This document shows, piece by piece, positions 11,587-21,767 of a stretch of 64,000 bases of DNA. The translations under genes were made by a program, and so were the position numbers. Below the pieces are notes generated by a model. The model made no database searches. It was given only the letters and a program-made list of their open reading frames with translations, and was not told the DNA's origin. The DNA lies in contig JAULJL010000001.1 of assembly GCA_030761205.1 (NCBI GenBank), positions 38,697,145-38,761,144 on the forward strand, written 5' to 3'. Origin of the DNA: Fremontodendron californicum. Its lineage: Eukaryota > Streptophyta > Magnoliopsida > Malvales > Malvaceae. Every line of letters starts with the position of its first letter. Position 1 is the stretch's first letter.

Positions 11587-11802
11587 ATGGCAACGGCTGG
11601 AGTTGGTTTTGCAGGAATTGGTCTAGCAGAAGCTTACGTTATGCGATCTTTACATAAGGAGAAAATGGAGAAGGAGCAGGCGGAAAAGAGTGATTATGAT
11701 TATGATAAGGTTTTTGATGATGAAATGAAAATCCCTGCTGCTTGTTTCTTCTGGGTGTCTAAGAAAACCCATTTTGCCAAGGTTTCTTCTGCTGAATGCT
11801 GA
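11587..11802 (+). CDS. Small conserved plant protein, paralogue 2 (71 aa)
   Basis: The ATG at 11587 is preceded by GGCA; an in-frame TTG at 11581 is not a likely start. The product opens MATAGVGFAGIGLAEAYVMR, continues into a Lys/Glu helix, an acidic Tyr/Asp stretch (about residues 35-46) and a PAACFFWVSKKTH segment near the C-terminus. Conserved with the gene at 6848: LAE-YVMR-LHKEKM and a Cys-Phe...Lys-Lys...His motif; the linker differs. No known domain recognised. The small size, shared motifs, single exon and W-boxes upstream suggest a tandem-duplicated plant-specific gene. Function unknown. Confidence 0.72.
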   Translation: MATAGVGFAGIGLAEAYVMRSLHKEKMEKEQAEKSDYDYDKVFDDEMKIPAACFFWVSKKTHFAKVSSAEC

Positions 11803-14328
11803 TTATTCTACACACAAAAAAAAAAAAACCTATTTAAAACCAAATATTGGGATGACAAAAGTTGTTTTGGGGACCGACCATGTTGTTAATTTGTCTTTAA
11901 TTATAAGCTTGGTCCTAGATAGATACTTCTTGTTTTGGTTGATTTTAATTTTTTGGTTCTTTGACCTTTTAGCTTTGATATTATGGCCAAAGAAAAATGC
12001 CTTTTAGCTTTATAAACTAGGGAGTTTAGGCAAAGCTTGGCATTTGTGTGGTGAGGAACTGATGATTATGTACACCCTTCTGATTCTTATTTGTACCAAA
12101 AAAAGGAAACAGAAAAGAAAAGGTAGATACTTGCAAATTTTTGTTTATTTATATTTATATGTATATAAATTGAGCATCAATATAATATATATTAATTTAT
12201 TTTTGAAAATACTAGATTTTTAGATTAATGAAAAGGCAGTTATATTTTAATTTTTTAAGACTTATATGAGAATGATAATGGGCCCATGATTAAGTTTGGG
12301 CCTAAGGGTAACATCATGACAATCTATGAGTCTCTTCATCAAAATTAGTAATAAAATAAAATTTAAATTTATCTTAATTATTTCATACAGTCAATCTTGA
12401 AATGTGACATCTAATAAATTTAAGATTTAAATCTAAGCATATGTAATATCTTTTATTATCCTCACTGCGACTTCTTTTATATAAAAAATAAATTATAAAG
12501 TAGAAAGTAGATATAGATATAATTAATTATGCCTTTACCTTACATTAACTATGTCAAAGATTGATATTTTAATTATGAAAAAAAGGCAATTATTAGAAAT
12601 ATATCTCCAAGCCCACTTTAACAACATAATAGTCTTTTTTTTTTACCCTTTTTCACTAATTAAGGTCAAAGAAACTTATAAAATTGATTATGAAGTTAAT
12701 ATAAAAGGATCAAAAAGTTGGGATTAAAGTAATAAATCATGATCTCATAAAAAATACCATTGCTACTGAAAGATCTGTTCCCATAAGATCAAAAAAAGTA
12801 ATACTACTATCAGATCAGATCACAAGCTAATCCACCTCTATTTTTTTTTTTCAAAAAAAAAAACTTTGGGGTGCACGTGCTTCCTGGGGCTATCACGTGC
12901 AACGATCACGTGATGGTGAAGGGTCTATCACGTGATAAAGTGGATGGTGGTATCACTAGCTTTAGCTTAGGCGTGTGTGACAAAATATCATGAAAACTGT
13001 GACTTTTAGATTGGATTTCAAAAAATATATATATTTGAGGGCCTTAACCAGAACAAAGCCATGTGCATAAGGTCCATTTAGGCCACTGAATATGACCCTA
13101 CGATGACAGATTTCCATGCCTGAATTCATACACTCCTTGCTCCATGCCCCATGGACCAACCTAATGATGCACCCATTGCCTTATTCCACATTTCTTTGGC
13201 CGCTACTTATTGTCTAATCCTATGCAATTACGTTACTTTGGCTGGAACCAATGAATAACATAAAAAAAAAACCTAAAAAGATGTTAGGTCCATTTGAATC
13301 CCTACAAAAGGTAATCTAAAAATTTAATCATAAAATGACATCACATACAATATTAAATACCTTCTATCAAAATCCAAAACAGACCCTCGACAGAGTTTAC
13401 TTCCAAATAATAGACCCATTTGTCAATAAAATCATGCTCTAGGTTTGAGCTATAAAGAAGTTATAGTTTATCTCCAAATTCTCTTCTACTTCAAATCTAG
13501 ACTTCTTTAAAGCATTTAAGGGAAAAAAATAGCATCCATTTTCATAAATCTTCTTTCCAACTTAAACCAGCAAACTTTGCATAGTAAAAATAGACTAGGT
13601 TTTAGAGTAAAAATACAAAATTGAAAATTGAATTACTTGTTGAGCTAGAAGTTAGAACATGTGAATCTACATAACTAAATTATAGTACCAAATAAACTTT
13701 ATCTAACACTTCCAAAAACTCATTTAATTTTTGTTTTTAAACGCCAAGTTAAAATAAGAGTATGTTTTACGGGAAATAATTTTTGAAAAATATTATTCAT
13801 ATTTTTTTATGTTTGTTTTACAAAAAATAATTTGGCAAACAAAAAATAAACTTTGAATTAACGAAAAATTGATTATTTTTTTCAAAAAATATCTTACGTT
13901 TTTTAAAAGTATAAGATATTTTTCGAAAACTGAAACAAAGCAAAAAAGGATTGATGATCATTTTTTAAAGCAAAGCAAAAAATGTTAAAATGATAATGTG
14001 TAAAAATCGATCCGCTAAAAACAAAAACTGAAACAAAATTGAAAAAGATATATGCTTCTAAGTGTAGAGATTGATTCTTTTTATGTTAATATAAATTTTT
14101 TTAAAAACAATCAAACAACACAAAATCATTCAAATAACAAATTTTTTTTTTTAAAATAATATTTTCAAAAATCATTCCAAAAACTAATTTTCATGCTAAA
14201 GTCAAATTATAATTTCAATCACAAAATCTGAAAGTACCAATCAGTAGGAATAAAAAAGAAATAAAACATGATAAGGTATGAAAAAGCAAAATTTCCAAAG
14301 CAAGAAATGGGAAAAAAAAATTTAAATC
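11803..14328. other. Intergenic region between the second small gene and the copia element
   Basis: The probable 3' UTR of the small gene is followed by AT-rich spacer. It contains a cluster of four CACGTG palindromes (12874-12934). A/T-rich sequence at about 13740-14240 may be an old transposon remnant. No protein or RNA gene supported. Confidence 0.5.
12874..12934. promoter_or_regulatory. Cluster of four CACGTG palindromes
   Basis: CACGTG occurs at 12874, 12894, 12907 and 12929; the last two sit in TCACGTGA. CACGTG is the G-box/E-box core bound by plant bZIP and bHLH factors. Four in 61 bp is far above chance in AT-rich DNA, but no gene start lies close by, so function is open. Confidence 0.5.
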
Positions 14329-14333
14329 CTAAC

Positions 14334-15131
14334 TGTTATACATGCATGTGATAAATGAATGTATTTGGTAGATGACTATAGGGGTGTTCAATATTCGGTT
14401 TTAACCGAATTAACCGACCGAAATTTAATTCGGTTCGGTTAATCGGTTAACCGAATAAAGTTCGGTTAGGTTAACGGTTAAAGGTTTTGAAAAATTTCGG
14501 TTTTCGGTTAATTCGGTTCGGTTAAGCGAAAATAACCGAATTACACGAATTAACCGAAATCTTCAAAACGACATTATTTTATGCGTTTAGATAAAAAAAA
14601 ATTAAAATTAATTTATATATTAATAAATTAATAAATTAATTTTTTTTTTGATTGGTTGGACTTGGATGGATAATTTGGATACAAAATCATGTAAAAAAAT
14701 AGGTTAGCAAAATAAATTTCTTATTTATTTCGGTTAATTCGGAAACCGACCGAATTAACCGAAATAATTTCGGTTCGGTTAATTAACCGAACTAACTATT
14801 CGGTTCGGTTAACGGTTAATAGAAAAATAATTTCGATTAATTCGGTTATGGGTAATTCGGTTCGGTTATTAACCGAATTAACCGAATGAACACCCCTAGA
14901 TGACTAGATTAGGATGAATGCATATGGTAAATGAATTAGATTAAATATTATGTACCTAATAATTATAGTACATTGTATTGAGAAATGTATTTTTCCCTTC
15001 CTAATGATTCTTGGAGTCCTATATAAAGATGGATTTGCATCCAAGAAATGATAATAAAAATGCTTAGTGATATAGCACGTTCATATTTTCTTTGTCTTGA
15101 TCTCTCTTTATTTCTTCTATTTATTATAACA
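14334..15131 (+). repeat. Copia 5' LTR, interrupted
   Basis: Without the 520-bp insertion and its 8-bp duplication it is about 270 bp, against 315 bp for the 3' LTR, which has an extra duplicated stretch near 36606-36650. A TATA-like CCTATATAAAG lies at about 15012-15022. TG...CA ends. Confidence 0.92.
14379..14898. mobile_element. hAT-like miniature element inside the copia 5' LTR
   Basis: Perfect 12-bp inverted ends TAGGGGTGTTCA and perfect 8-bp target duplications GATGACTA (14371-14378, 14899-14906). The copia 3' LTR at about 36415-36440 shows the empty site, which confirms the boundaries. Both sub-terminal regions are packed with CGGTTAA/TTAACCG words in both orientations, as for transposase-binding repeats of hAT elements. 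No coding capacity. Confidence 0.95.
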
Positions 15132-15150
15132 CGTTATCAGCACGGTCAAG
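15132..15150 (+). promoter_or_regulatory. Probable copia primer-binding site
   Basis: CGTTATCAGCACGG directly follows the 5' LTR end, where copia elements place a site complementary to a tRNA. The tRNA was not identified. Confidence 0.5.
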
Positions 15151-15343
15151 TCTCTAACGGTAGTAAAGTCCCTCAAGTAAGAATTTTGCTTTCTCTAACA
15201 TATGTTATCTAGAAATCTAGTATATCTTCGTATTTGCAAAAGTTCATGTTCTATTATATGTTATATGTGAGATGAGTAATTCTTTTAGATTCTTAATGTC
15301 TACATGACTTTAGATTTTTTTTTATTTATCAAGTGTCTTTACA

Positions 15344-16142
15344 ATGACAAATCTTACGAAATTTGAATTCGTCACTCTTGATATTTCTGAATAAATTATT
15401 TGTCATGATGCTGAGATTTATCTTGAAGCTATGAATCTTGAAAATACTATTGAAGAAGGAAATTTTGCATCCTTGAAGGATCGCACAAAAAGGATGATTT
15501 TCCTTCGATACCATTTACACGAAGAATTAAAAATTGAGTACCTTACTATTAAAGACCCATTAGCCCTTTGGAATAACTTAAAGGAAAGATTGAACACCAA
15601 AAACGGTGATTCTTTCAAAAGCTCGATATGAGTGGATACACTTACGGTTATAAGATTTCAAAATCGTAAGTAAATATAATTCAGCCTTGTTTAAGATTAG
15701 CTCTCAATTAAAATTATGTGGAGAGAATATTACTGATGAAGATATGTTGAAAAAAACATATTCAACTTTTCATACCTCGAATGTGCTCTTGCAGAAGCAA
15801 TACCGAATGCGTAGATTCACAAAATATTCTAAGCTAATTTCTTGTTTACGTGTGGCTGAATAAAACAATGAGTTTTTGATGAAAAATCATCAATCTCATC
15901 CTATTGGCTCAACACCATTCCCTAAAGTGAATGTGGCATTTTCTCAAGGTCGTGGACGAGACCGTGGTGGTAAAAGGGGTCATGGTAGAAAAAAAAATTA
16001 TTGGACCCGTGATAATCACCATTCAAGTTCTAAAAGCAAATGTGCTAAATGGAATCAAAAGAAATGGGTAAAAAATGAGAAAATTTCTAAAAAGAGTAAT
16101 AAAGTGCAAAACAATGACAATGAATCTTTACAAAACACCTAG
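15344..16142 (+). pseudogene. Copia gag remnant
   Basis: From the ATG at 15344 the reading resembles copia capsid proteins (LTKFEF, then DRTKRMIFLRYHLHEELK and a PLALWNNLKER motif at about 15540-15590). It continues through several frames to an Arg/Gly/Lys-rich nucleic-acid-binding tail (about 15945-16040). A stop lies at 15392-15394 and there are at least two further frame changes, so no intact gag can be made. Confidence 0.85.
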
Positions 16143-16339
16143 TTGATCTTTATAAAGCATCACTAAAAGAAAAAAAAAATGTTGAAGTAAATTCATTTGA
16201 ACCTATTGATCCTACTTATGATAATGAGTCTTCTTTAAATATAGATTTTGATGTTTCTGATTTTTCGAAAACCTTAATGAAAAAATTGGTCATTTGATTG
16301 GGAATGAAAAATATCTACTAATGAGATATATTTATGTTT

Positions 16340-18660
16340 ATGTTATTTTAAAGGTTATCATATATTTAGTGGATAGTGGGTTCTTCGTGATATAAAATAT
16401 TTCTTGTAATTAACATTAGCTGAATTTAATGTTAATCCAATATCTGGTTCTGCAAATGTAATTGATGGCTCTGAAAGAGTCCACATTATGTTCCCAAATG
16501 GAACAAAATTATATATTGATAATGCGTTATATTCTAGCAGATCCCGAAGAAATATACTAAGTTTCAAAGATATACGTTGCAATGAATATCATGTTGAAAC
16601 AAAAAATGAGAGAAAAGTGGAATATCTTAATATTACCTCTACAGTTTTGAACCAGAAGTTCATATTAGAGAAACTTTCGACTTTCTCATCTGGATTATAT
16701 TTCACAAAAATAAGGACGGTTGAATCAAATTCTATGCACTGAAAGTGCCTAGATCCTAAAACTTTTATACTTTGGCATGATCGTCTTGGCTATCCAGGTT
16801 CAACCATGATGCGACGTATCATTGAAAATACACATGGACACCCATTAAAGGATCAGAAAATCCTTTTGTCTGATGATTATTTTTGTTCTTCTTGTGCTCA
16901 AGGTAAATTAATTGTTAGACCTTTTTCATCTAAATTATCTTCTGAATCTCTCACTTTTCTACAAAGAATACAAGGAGATATTTGTGACCCAATTCATCTA
17001 TCTTACGGACCATTATGATATGGTTTTAATTGATGCTTCCTCACGATGGTCACATGTTTGTTTACTTTCAACTCGTAATACTGATTTTGCTAAATTCCTT
17101 GCTCAAATTATAAAGTTAAGATCAAGTTTTCCTGACCATTCTATTAAGACAGTCCGTTTAGATAATGCTGGTGAGTTCACTTCAAAAGCATTTTATGATT
17201 ATTGCATGTTTATTGGAATTAGTGTTGAACATTCCTTGCACATGTTCATACTCAAATTGGTTTAGCAAAATCTTTCATTAAACGTTTACAATTGATAGCT
17301 AGACCTATGCTTATGAGATAAAAACTTCCTGTATCTGCTTGGGGACATGCTATAGTACATGCTGCGTCCTTAGTTCGTACCCGACCATTTGCATATCATA
17401 AATTTTCACCTTTACAACTTGTGTTTGGTCAACAACCAAATATCTCTCATCTTAGAATTTTTGGTTGTGTTGTATATGTTCCTATTGCACTATCATTGGA
17501 ATTTATGTTGGTTTTGACTTTCCATCTATCATTAGATTTCTTGAACCTTTAACAGGTGATCTTTTTAGAATAAGATTTTTAGATTGTCATTTTGATGAAT
17601 CAGTTTTTTCATCATTAGGGGAAGGAAAAGGTAAAGAATCTAAAGCACAAGAATTTTTTTGGAATACACCAACATTGTCCAATCTTGATATAACGCACAA
17701 ATCAATGTGAACTTAAAGTTCAAAGAATAACTCATTTGCAGAATGTTACAAATCAATCACCAGATATTTTTACTGACATCCAAATAGGTCTCTAAATCTC
17801 ATATGCCGACTGCAAGTATTCCTACATGTTTAATTGTCCCTGCAGGACATCATGTGGGTATGATAGCCAATGAATCTAAAATACGCCAGAAGCGTGGTAG
17901 ATCTTTTGGTGCAAAAGATTCTGTTCCTTGAAAGAGAAAGGAAATGAAAATGACTCTCCAGAAGAGGTCAAAGATAATATAGATCAACAACATCATATTT
18001 CTAGACAAGCAACCCAGAAGTGGTTCCGGTACCCGTAAATTATGAGATCTCATTAGAATCTGGAAATATGAGGGAAGAAATGAAGTTGTTGTTGATAATG
18101 TGTTTTCATATACAATTGTTTCTAATATTGTCAATGAGGCTGAACCTCAAACTGTAGAAGAATGTCGACATAGAAATGATTAGCCAAAATGGAAAGAAGC
18201 AATAAAGGTTGAGCTAGACTCATTAACCAAACGTAAAGTATTAGGACCAGTAGTCCAGACACCTGAAGATGTCAAACCAGTTAAGTATAAATGGGGTTTT
18301 GTACCTAAAAGAAATGAGTTAAATGAAATTGTGAGATACAAGCCACGACTTGTAGCACAAGGTTTTTCACAAAAACCCGGTATAGATTATGAAGAGACAT
18401 ATTCTTTTGTTATAGATGCATGAAGCATATATCCCTGAAGCATATATCCCTGAAATATTTCAGATGCATGAAGCATATATCCCTGGAGGATTTCAAATGC
18501 TTGAAGCATATATCCCCGTAGGATTTCAGATGCATGAAGCATATATTCCCCGTAGGATTTCAGACGCCTGAAATATATATCCTTGAAGGATTTCAGATGC
18601 CTGAAGCACATAATTCAAAAGCTCAGCAGATGTACTCTGTTAAACTACAAAAATCTTTGT
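16340..18660 (+). pseudogene. Copia pol remnant, 5' portion (protease to RT)
   Basis: Recognisable pieces in order: protease VDSG (about 16366); the pre-integrase zinc region with LWHDRLGYPG (about 16770) and C-x2-C (about 16885); integrase core with VRLDNAGEF (about 17150); and the start of RT with PKWKEAIKVELDSL and YKPRLVAQGFSQ (about 18184-18375). Stops and shifts are frequent. A tandem-repeat expansion occupies 18413-18610 where further RT sequence is expected. The fragment ends in the middle of the RT core at the Ogre-B insertion. Confidence 0.88.
18413..18610 (+). repeat. About six tandem 33-bp-like units inside copia RT
   Basis: Imperfect units built from GGATTTCAGATGC, then TGAAGCATATATCCC. 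They match the short copia RT segment just before the LYGLKQ core, repeated several times, while upstream RT sequence normally found here is missing. Units are 25-34 bp and diverged. Confidence 0.82.
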
Positions 18661-18664
18661 ATGG
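18660..18664 (+). other. Ogre-B target-site duplication, left copy (TATGG)
   Basis: TATGG directly precedes the 5' LTR and recurs at 35231-35235 directly after the 3' LTR. One copy completes the Tyr-Gly codons of the copia LYGLKQ motif. Confidence 0.95.
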
Positions 18665-18955
18665 TGTAGACACCGGATTTTATCCGGGTATATTTTTTTA
18701 TTATTAAAAGAAAAAAACAAAAAAAAAACAAAAAAAAATCAAAAAAATCAAAAAAATAAAATTTTGGATAATTTCGAAAATTAAAAGAAAAATCAGAAGA
18801 AATTCGACATTAATAAAAAAATGAAAAAAAACAAATTTGGGTTGAAATAAACCTCTTTTTGGATTGAAGTGGGACTCTAAAAATGTGATTGAAACAAAAC
18901 ACCTCTCTTGATCAGATTGAAGACTTCTAACTAGATTAAAACTTAATTTCTTCTC

Positions 18956-18964
18956 TATAAAAAA
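18956..18964 (+). promoter_or_regulatory. TATA box of the Ogre-B 5' LTR
   Basis: TCTCTATAAAAAAGAACCC, conserved in all three Ogre LTRs of the window. The expected transcription start is about 18985-18990. Confidence 0.75.
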
Positions 18965-19468
18965 GAACCCAAGCATCAAACACAACACACATCAAGAAAA
19001 TATCAGAAATCAAGGAGAGTTAGAAGCAATTATAGGTTTTTTTCGAAATAAAAAAATATTTTTTTTAGAGAAAAAATTCGAAAATTCAAAAGTGGGAGTT
19101 AGAGTTTGTTTCGAAAAAAGTTCTTGAGAAAGAAAAGTTGTGTTTTAATTAGAAGAAACACATACTAAAAGTTGGTGGCCATTCGACGACCGACGGAGTA
19201 GATCGGAGGAGGTGAAGTTTCGAACTTCAATTTCAAATCTAGGAAATTCTAGAGAGATTCGAAAAAAACTAATTTGATATTTGAAAAAAGGAGATCGAAA
19301 GGAATTTTTGGTGATTTTTCGAGAATTTTTTGACCACCGGCACCGGCGGCACCGGCGACGACAGCGGCGGCGGCAGCAGCATCTCACCGGAATCTGGAAA
19401 AATCTGGGTTTGGTGTTCTTGGTATTCTTGAAGAATTTCAGAGAAAAAAAGAGATTTTTTTTAAAGAG

Positions 19469-19747
19469 GTAAACAAATGAACAAAAAAAAAATTGTTTTT
19501 TAGAGACAGCAGGGGCCCGGGCCAGCAGGCCCGCGCGCGGCCCGCTCGGCCCGCGCCTGGGCTGGCCCCTTCCCCTGCTGTCTTCATTCAATTCTTTGTA
19601 TAGTATTTAATTTGTTTCTTTTTACTTTGCTTATTTACGTTTTTGCTGTTTCCATTTTTTTTTTTTTGGTCTTATTTGCTTTTGTCTTATTATGTTTTTG
19701 TTTTATTATTTATTTACTAATTGTTTTCTTAAGTTTTTTTTTGGCAG
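19469..19747 (+). other. Candidate leader intron in the Ogre-B 5' LTR
   Basis: Donor AAAGAG|GTAAAC at 19469; acceptor is a T-run plus GGCAG ending at 19747. The GC-rich hairpin lies inside. Positions correspond to the candidate in Ogre-A despite diverged flanks. No transcript evidence is available here. Confidence 0.4.
19505..19582 (+). other. GC-rich LTR hairpin
   Basis: Perfect 11-bp outer arms plus an inner GGGCCAGC/GCTGGCCC pair in about 78 bp that is mostly G/C, set in otherwise AT-rich LTR. Also at 33809-33886, and as a diverged form at 5040-5106 with 9-bp arms. Confidence 0.8.
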
Positions 19748-20931
19748 GTTTTGACTTTGAATTATTTGTATATTATTATTATTATTATTTGTATATTAGT
19801 ATTATTATTATTATTTATTATTTTACTAACCATATATTTTTTTTTAAGAAAAAAAAACTATTATTATTATATTATATTATATTAGTATATTATATTTCAT
19901 ATTTTATTTTACTAAGAATTGTATATTTTTAATATTGTTAATTTATTTCTTAGATTAGATTGATTAATTTAATTGAAGAATAATTATTTTTTTAAATTAA
20001 TAAATTGAGATTTTTCCAATGATGAAATTCAAAGAAATTACGAATGGTTAATTTCTGAGAAATTTCTAGGTGAGAAATTTCTCTTAAAAATTCTCCAGAA
20101 TGAATGGAAGGATATTTTAAGAGATTAATTTCAATACCAACAAAAATCAAAAATTTATTTTTTTAAGAATAATTAATTTTCAACCTCTTTTTCTCAAATT
20201 AATTTTCCATAATAAATGCTTAATTAAAATTGAAAGATAAATTAAGATTTTTTCCGATGATGAAATTCAAGAAAGTTGCGAATGGATGACTTTTAAGAAA
20301 TTTCTAGGTGAGAAAAATTCTTTTAAAAATTCTCCAGAACGAATGAAAGGATATTTTAAGAGATGATTTTCGATATTAAAAATCACAATTTATTTTTCAA
20401 AACAAACATTAATAAAATGTGGATAATTTTTGGAAGATTAATTTAAGAGAAATAACTTGGCTAAATAATTAATTTTTCCGACGACGGAGCCTCTTCAATA
20501 GAACGAATGGTTTCTTTTGAATACTCTCGAGGTGAGGAAATATTTTTTAGTAATTTCTCCAGAATGAATGGAAGGAAGACCTAAAAAATAATTTCCGATA
20601 TTTCTAACTTTAATAATTAAAATGAAAATAGGATAGACAAGACCAATTAATTAAGACTTTTTAGGTATCACAAGACTAATTAGGTACTATCTCTTAGATA
20701 GGCGTCGTGAGGGTGCTAATCCTTCCTCACACGTAACCGTACTCCCGAACCTAGTTCTGATAAAGTAGACCAGAACCTATTCTTTTTAAGGTGCCTTAGT
20801 CAAGCTTAGGATTACTTTAAATAGGATAGATTCATAAAGGTGACTAATCACACCTAGATTAGATGATTAGTGGCGAATCCATTGATTTGCGTCTAGCATG
20901 CTGAATTCGTATTTGGCACGTTATGACAGTT

Positions 20932-20950
20932 TGGCGACTCCACTGGGGAC
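20932..20950 (+). promoter_or_regulatory. Ogre-B primer-binding site
   Basis: TGGCGACTCCACTGGGGAC begins three bases after the LTR end. Its complement ends in CCA and resembles the 3' end of a plant tRNA-Arg with a GGAGUCG acceptor strand, the primer type reported for Ogre elements. The tRNA match is from memory. Confidence 0.85.
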
Positions 20951-21767
20951 ACTCGAGAGTCGAGCCATAGATTAGTCTTGTGATACTTTAGGTTTGAAAT
21001 ATTGGTCTTTAAGTGTTTAATTTTTATGTATTTATTTATTTATTTATTTTTATTTTGATTTTTGATTTTTGTTATTTGTACTAACAACTTTTGTTTCATT
21101 GTACATTTATGGGTAAAGGAAGGTTTGAATGTCCTTTCGCACACACGACACATTGCATATCATAAAGTCCTATACCCGGACTCGTCCCTTTTAGGAGGGG
21201 GTAAAGTACCTACGCCTCGAGAGGTGAAAACCTCCGCAACGGCTAGCGAAACACCTTCAGAGTGTAAAGTACCAAAGTCTTTGAGAGATGATAAATCTCC
21301 GCCATAACTTTGGAAAATACTCTCACCTGAATTGAACCCTTCCGGTTGGAGCCTGTAATGGGTGAGGAATGGGGTGCCTTACTCATCCTACATGGATGAT
21401 GTTAAGGAGCAATTTGGGGACCTTTTTAGCTTGGTCAAGTATCCTAACCCAGCATATAAACAATACTTAAGTGGCCAAACTTTAAGATAGAGCCATATCC
21501 AACCTTATATAGAGGAGAACCCGAATTTAGGACACATGAAGGGACACTTCTTACCCTATACTTTTATCATTAACATGATGCTTTGTTCACCTAACACGTT
21601 TGTTTCGTTGATATGCTTACCATGATGATGTAATGCTTACACATGTTGTTGTATTTTTATCTTTTCATAAGTTTGTTGACATAACATCTAACTGTTTGTT
21701 TCTTTCTTTTCATACATCATGCATCTTCATAAAGTCATCTTGCCACATAACGGTCTAGATAGAAAGA
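20951..21767 (+). other. Ogre-B leader before ORF1
   Basis: Untranslated leader. It holds a two-copy imperfect repeat starting GTAAAGTACC at about 21201 and 21264. Each copy ends in a small hairpin: GAGGT-GAAA-ACCTC (21221-21234) and GAGAT-GATAA-ATCTC (21285-21299). A role in dimerisation or packaging is possible but inferred. Confidence 0.6.

Larger units (their letters stand above)
18665..20928 (+). repeat. Ogre-B 5' LTR
   Basis: TGTAGACACCGG to GTTATGACA. Contains a TATA box (18956-18964), a GC-rich inverted repeat with perfect 11-bp arms GACAGCAGGGG/CCCCTGCTGTC (19505-19515, 19572-19582), a candidate leader intron (19469-19747), TAT/TTA microsatellites, and three diverged copies of a roughly 230-bp unit starting near 20011, 20248 and 20473, each with an AATTTCTCCAGAATGAATG-like segment. 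Confidence 0.96.

Noticed and set aside
15329..15618. Overlapping minus-strand frames opposite copia gag
   Set aside because: Antisense shadows of the gag-like sense reading.
19145..19591. 148-aa minus-strand frame rich in Arg/Cys
   Set aside because: It lies in an LTR over the GC-rich hairpin, and the equivalent frame is changed in the other LTRs.
4202..20928. LTRs at 4202 and 18665 as one element's pair
   Set aside because: The first follows a polypurine tract (a 3' LTR) and the second precedes a primer site (a 5' LTR); flanks and substitutions show separate elements.
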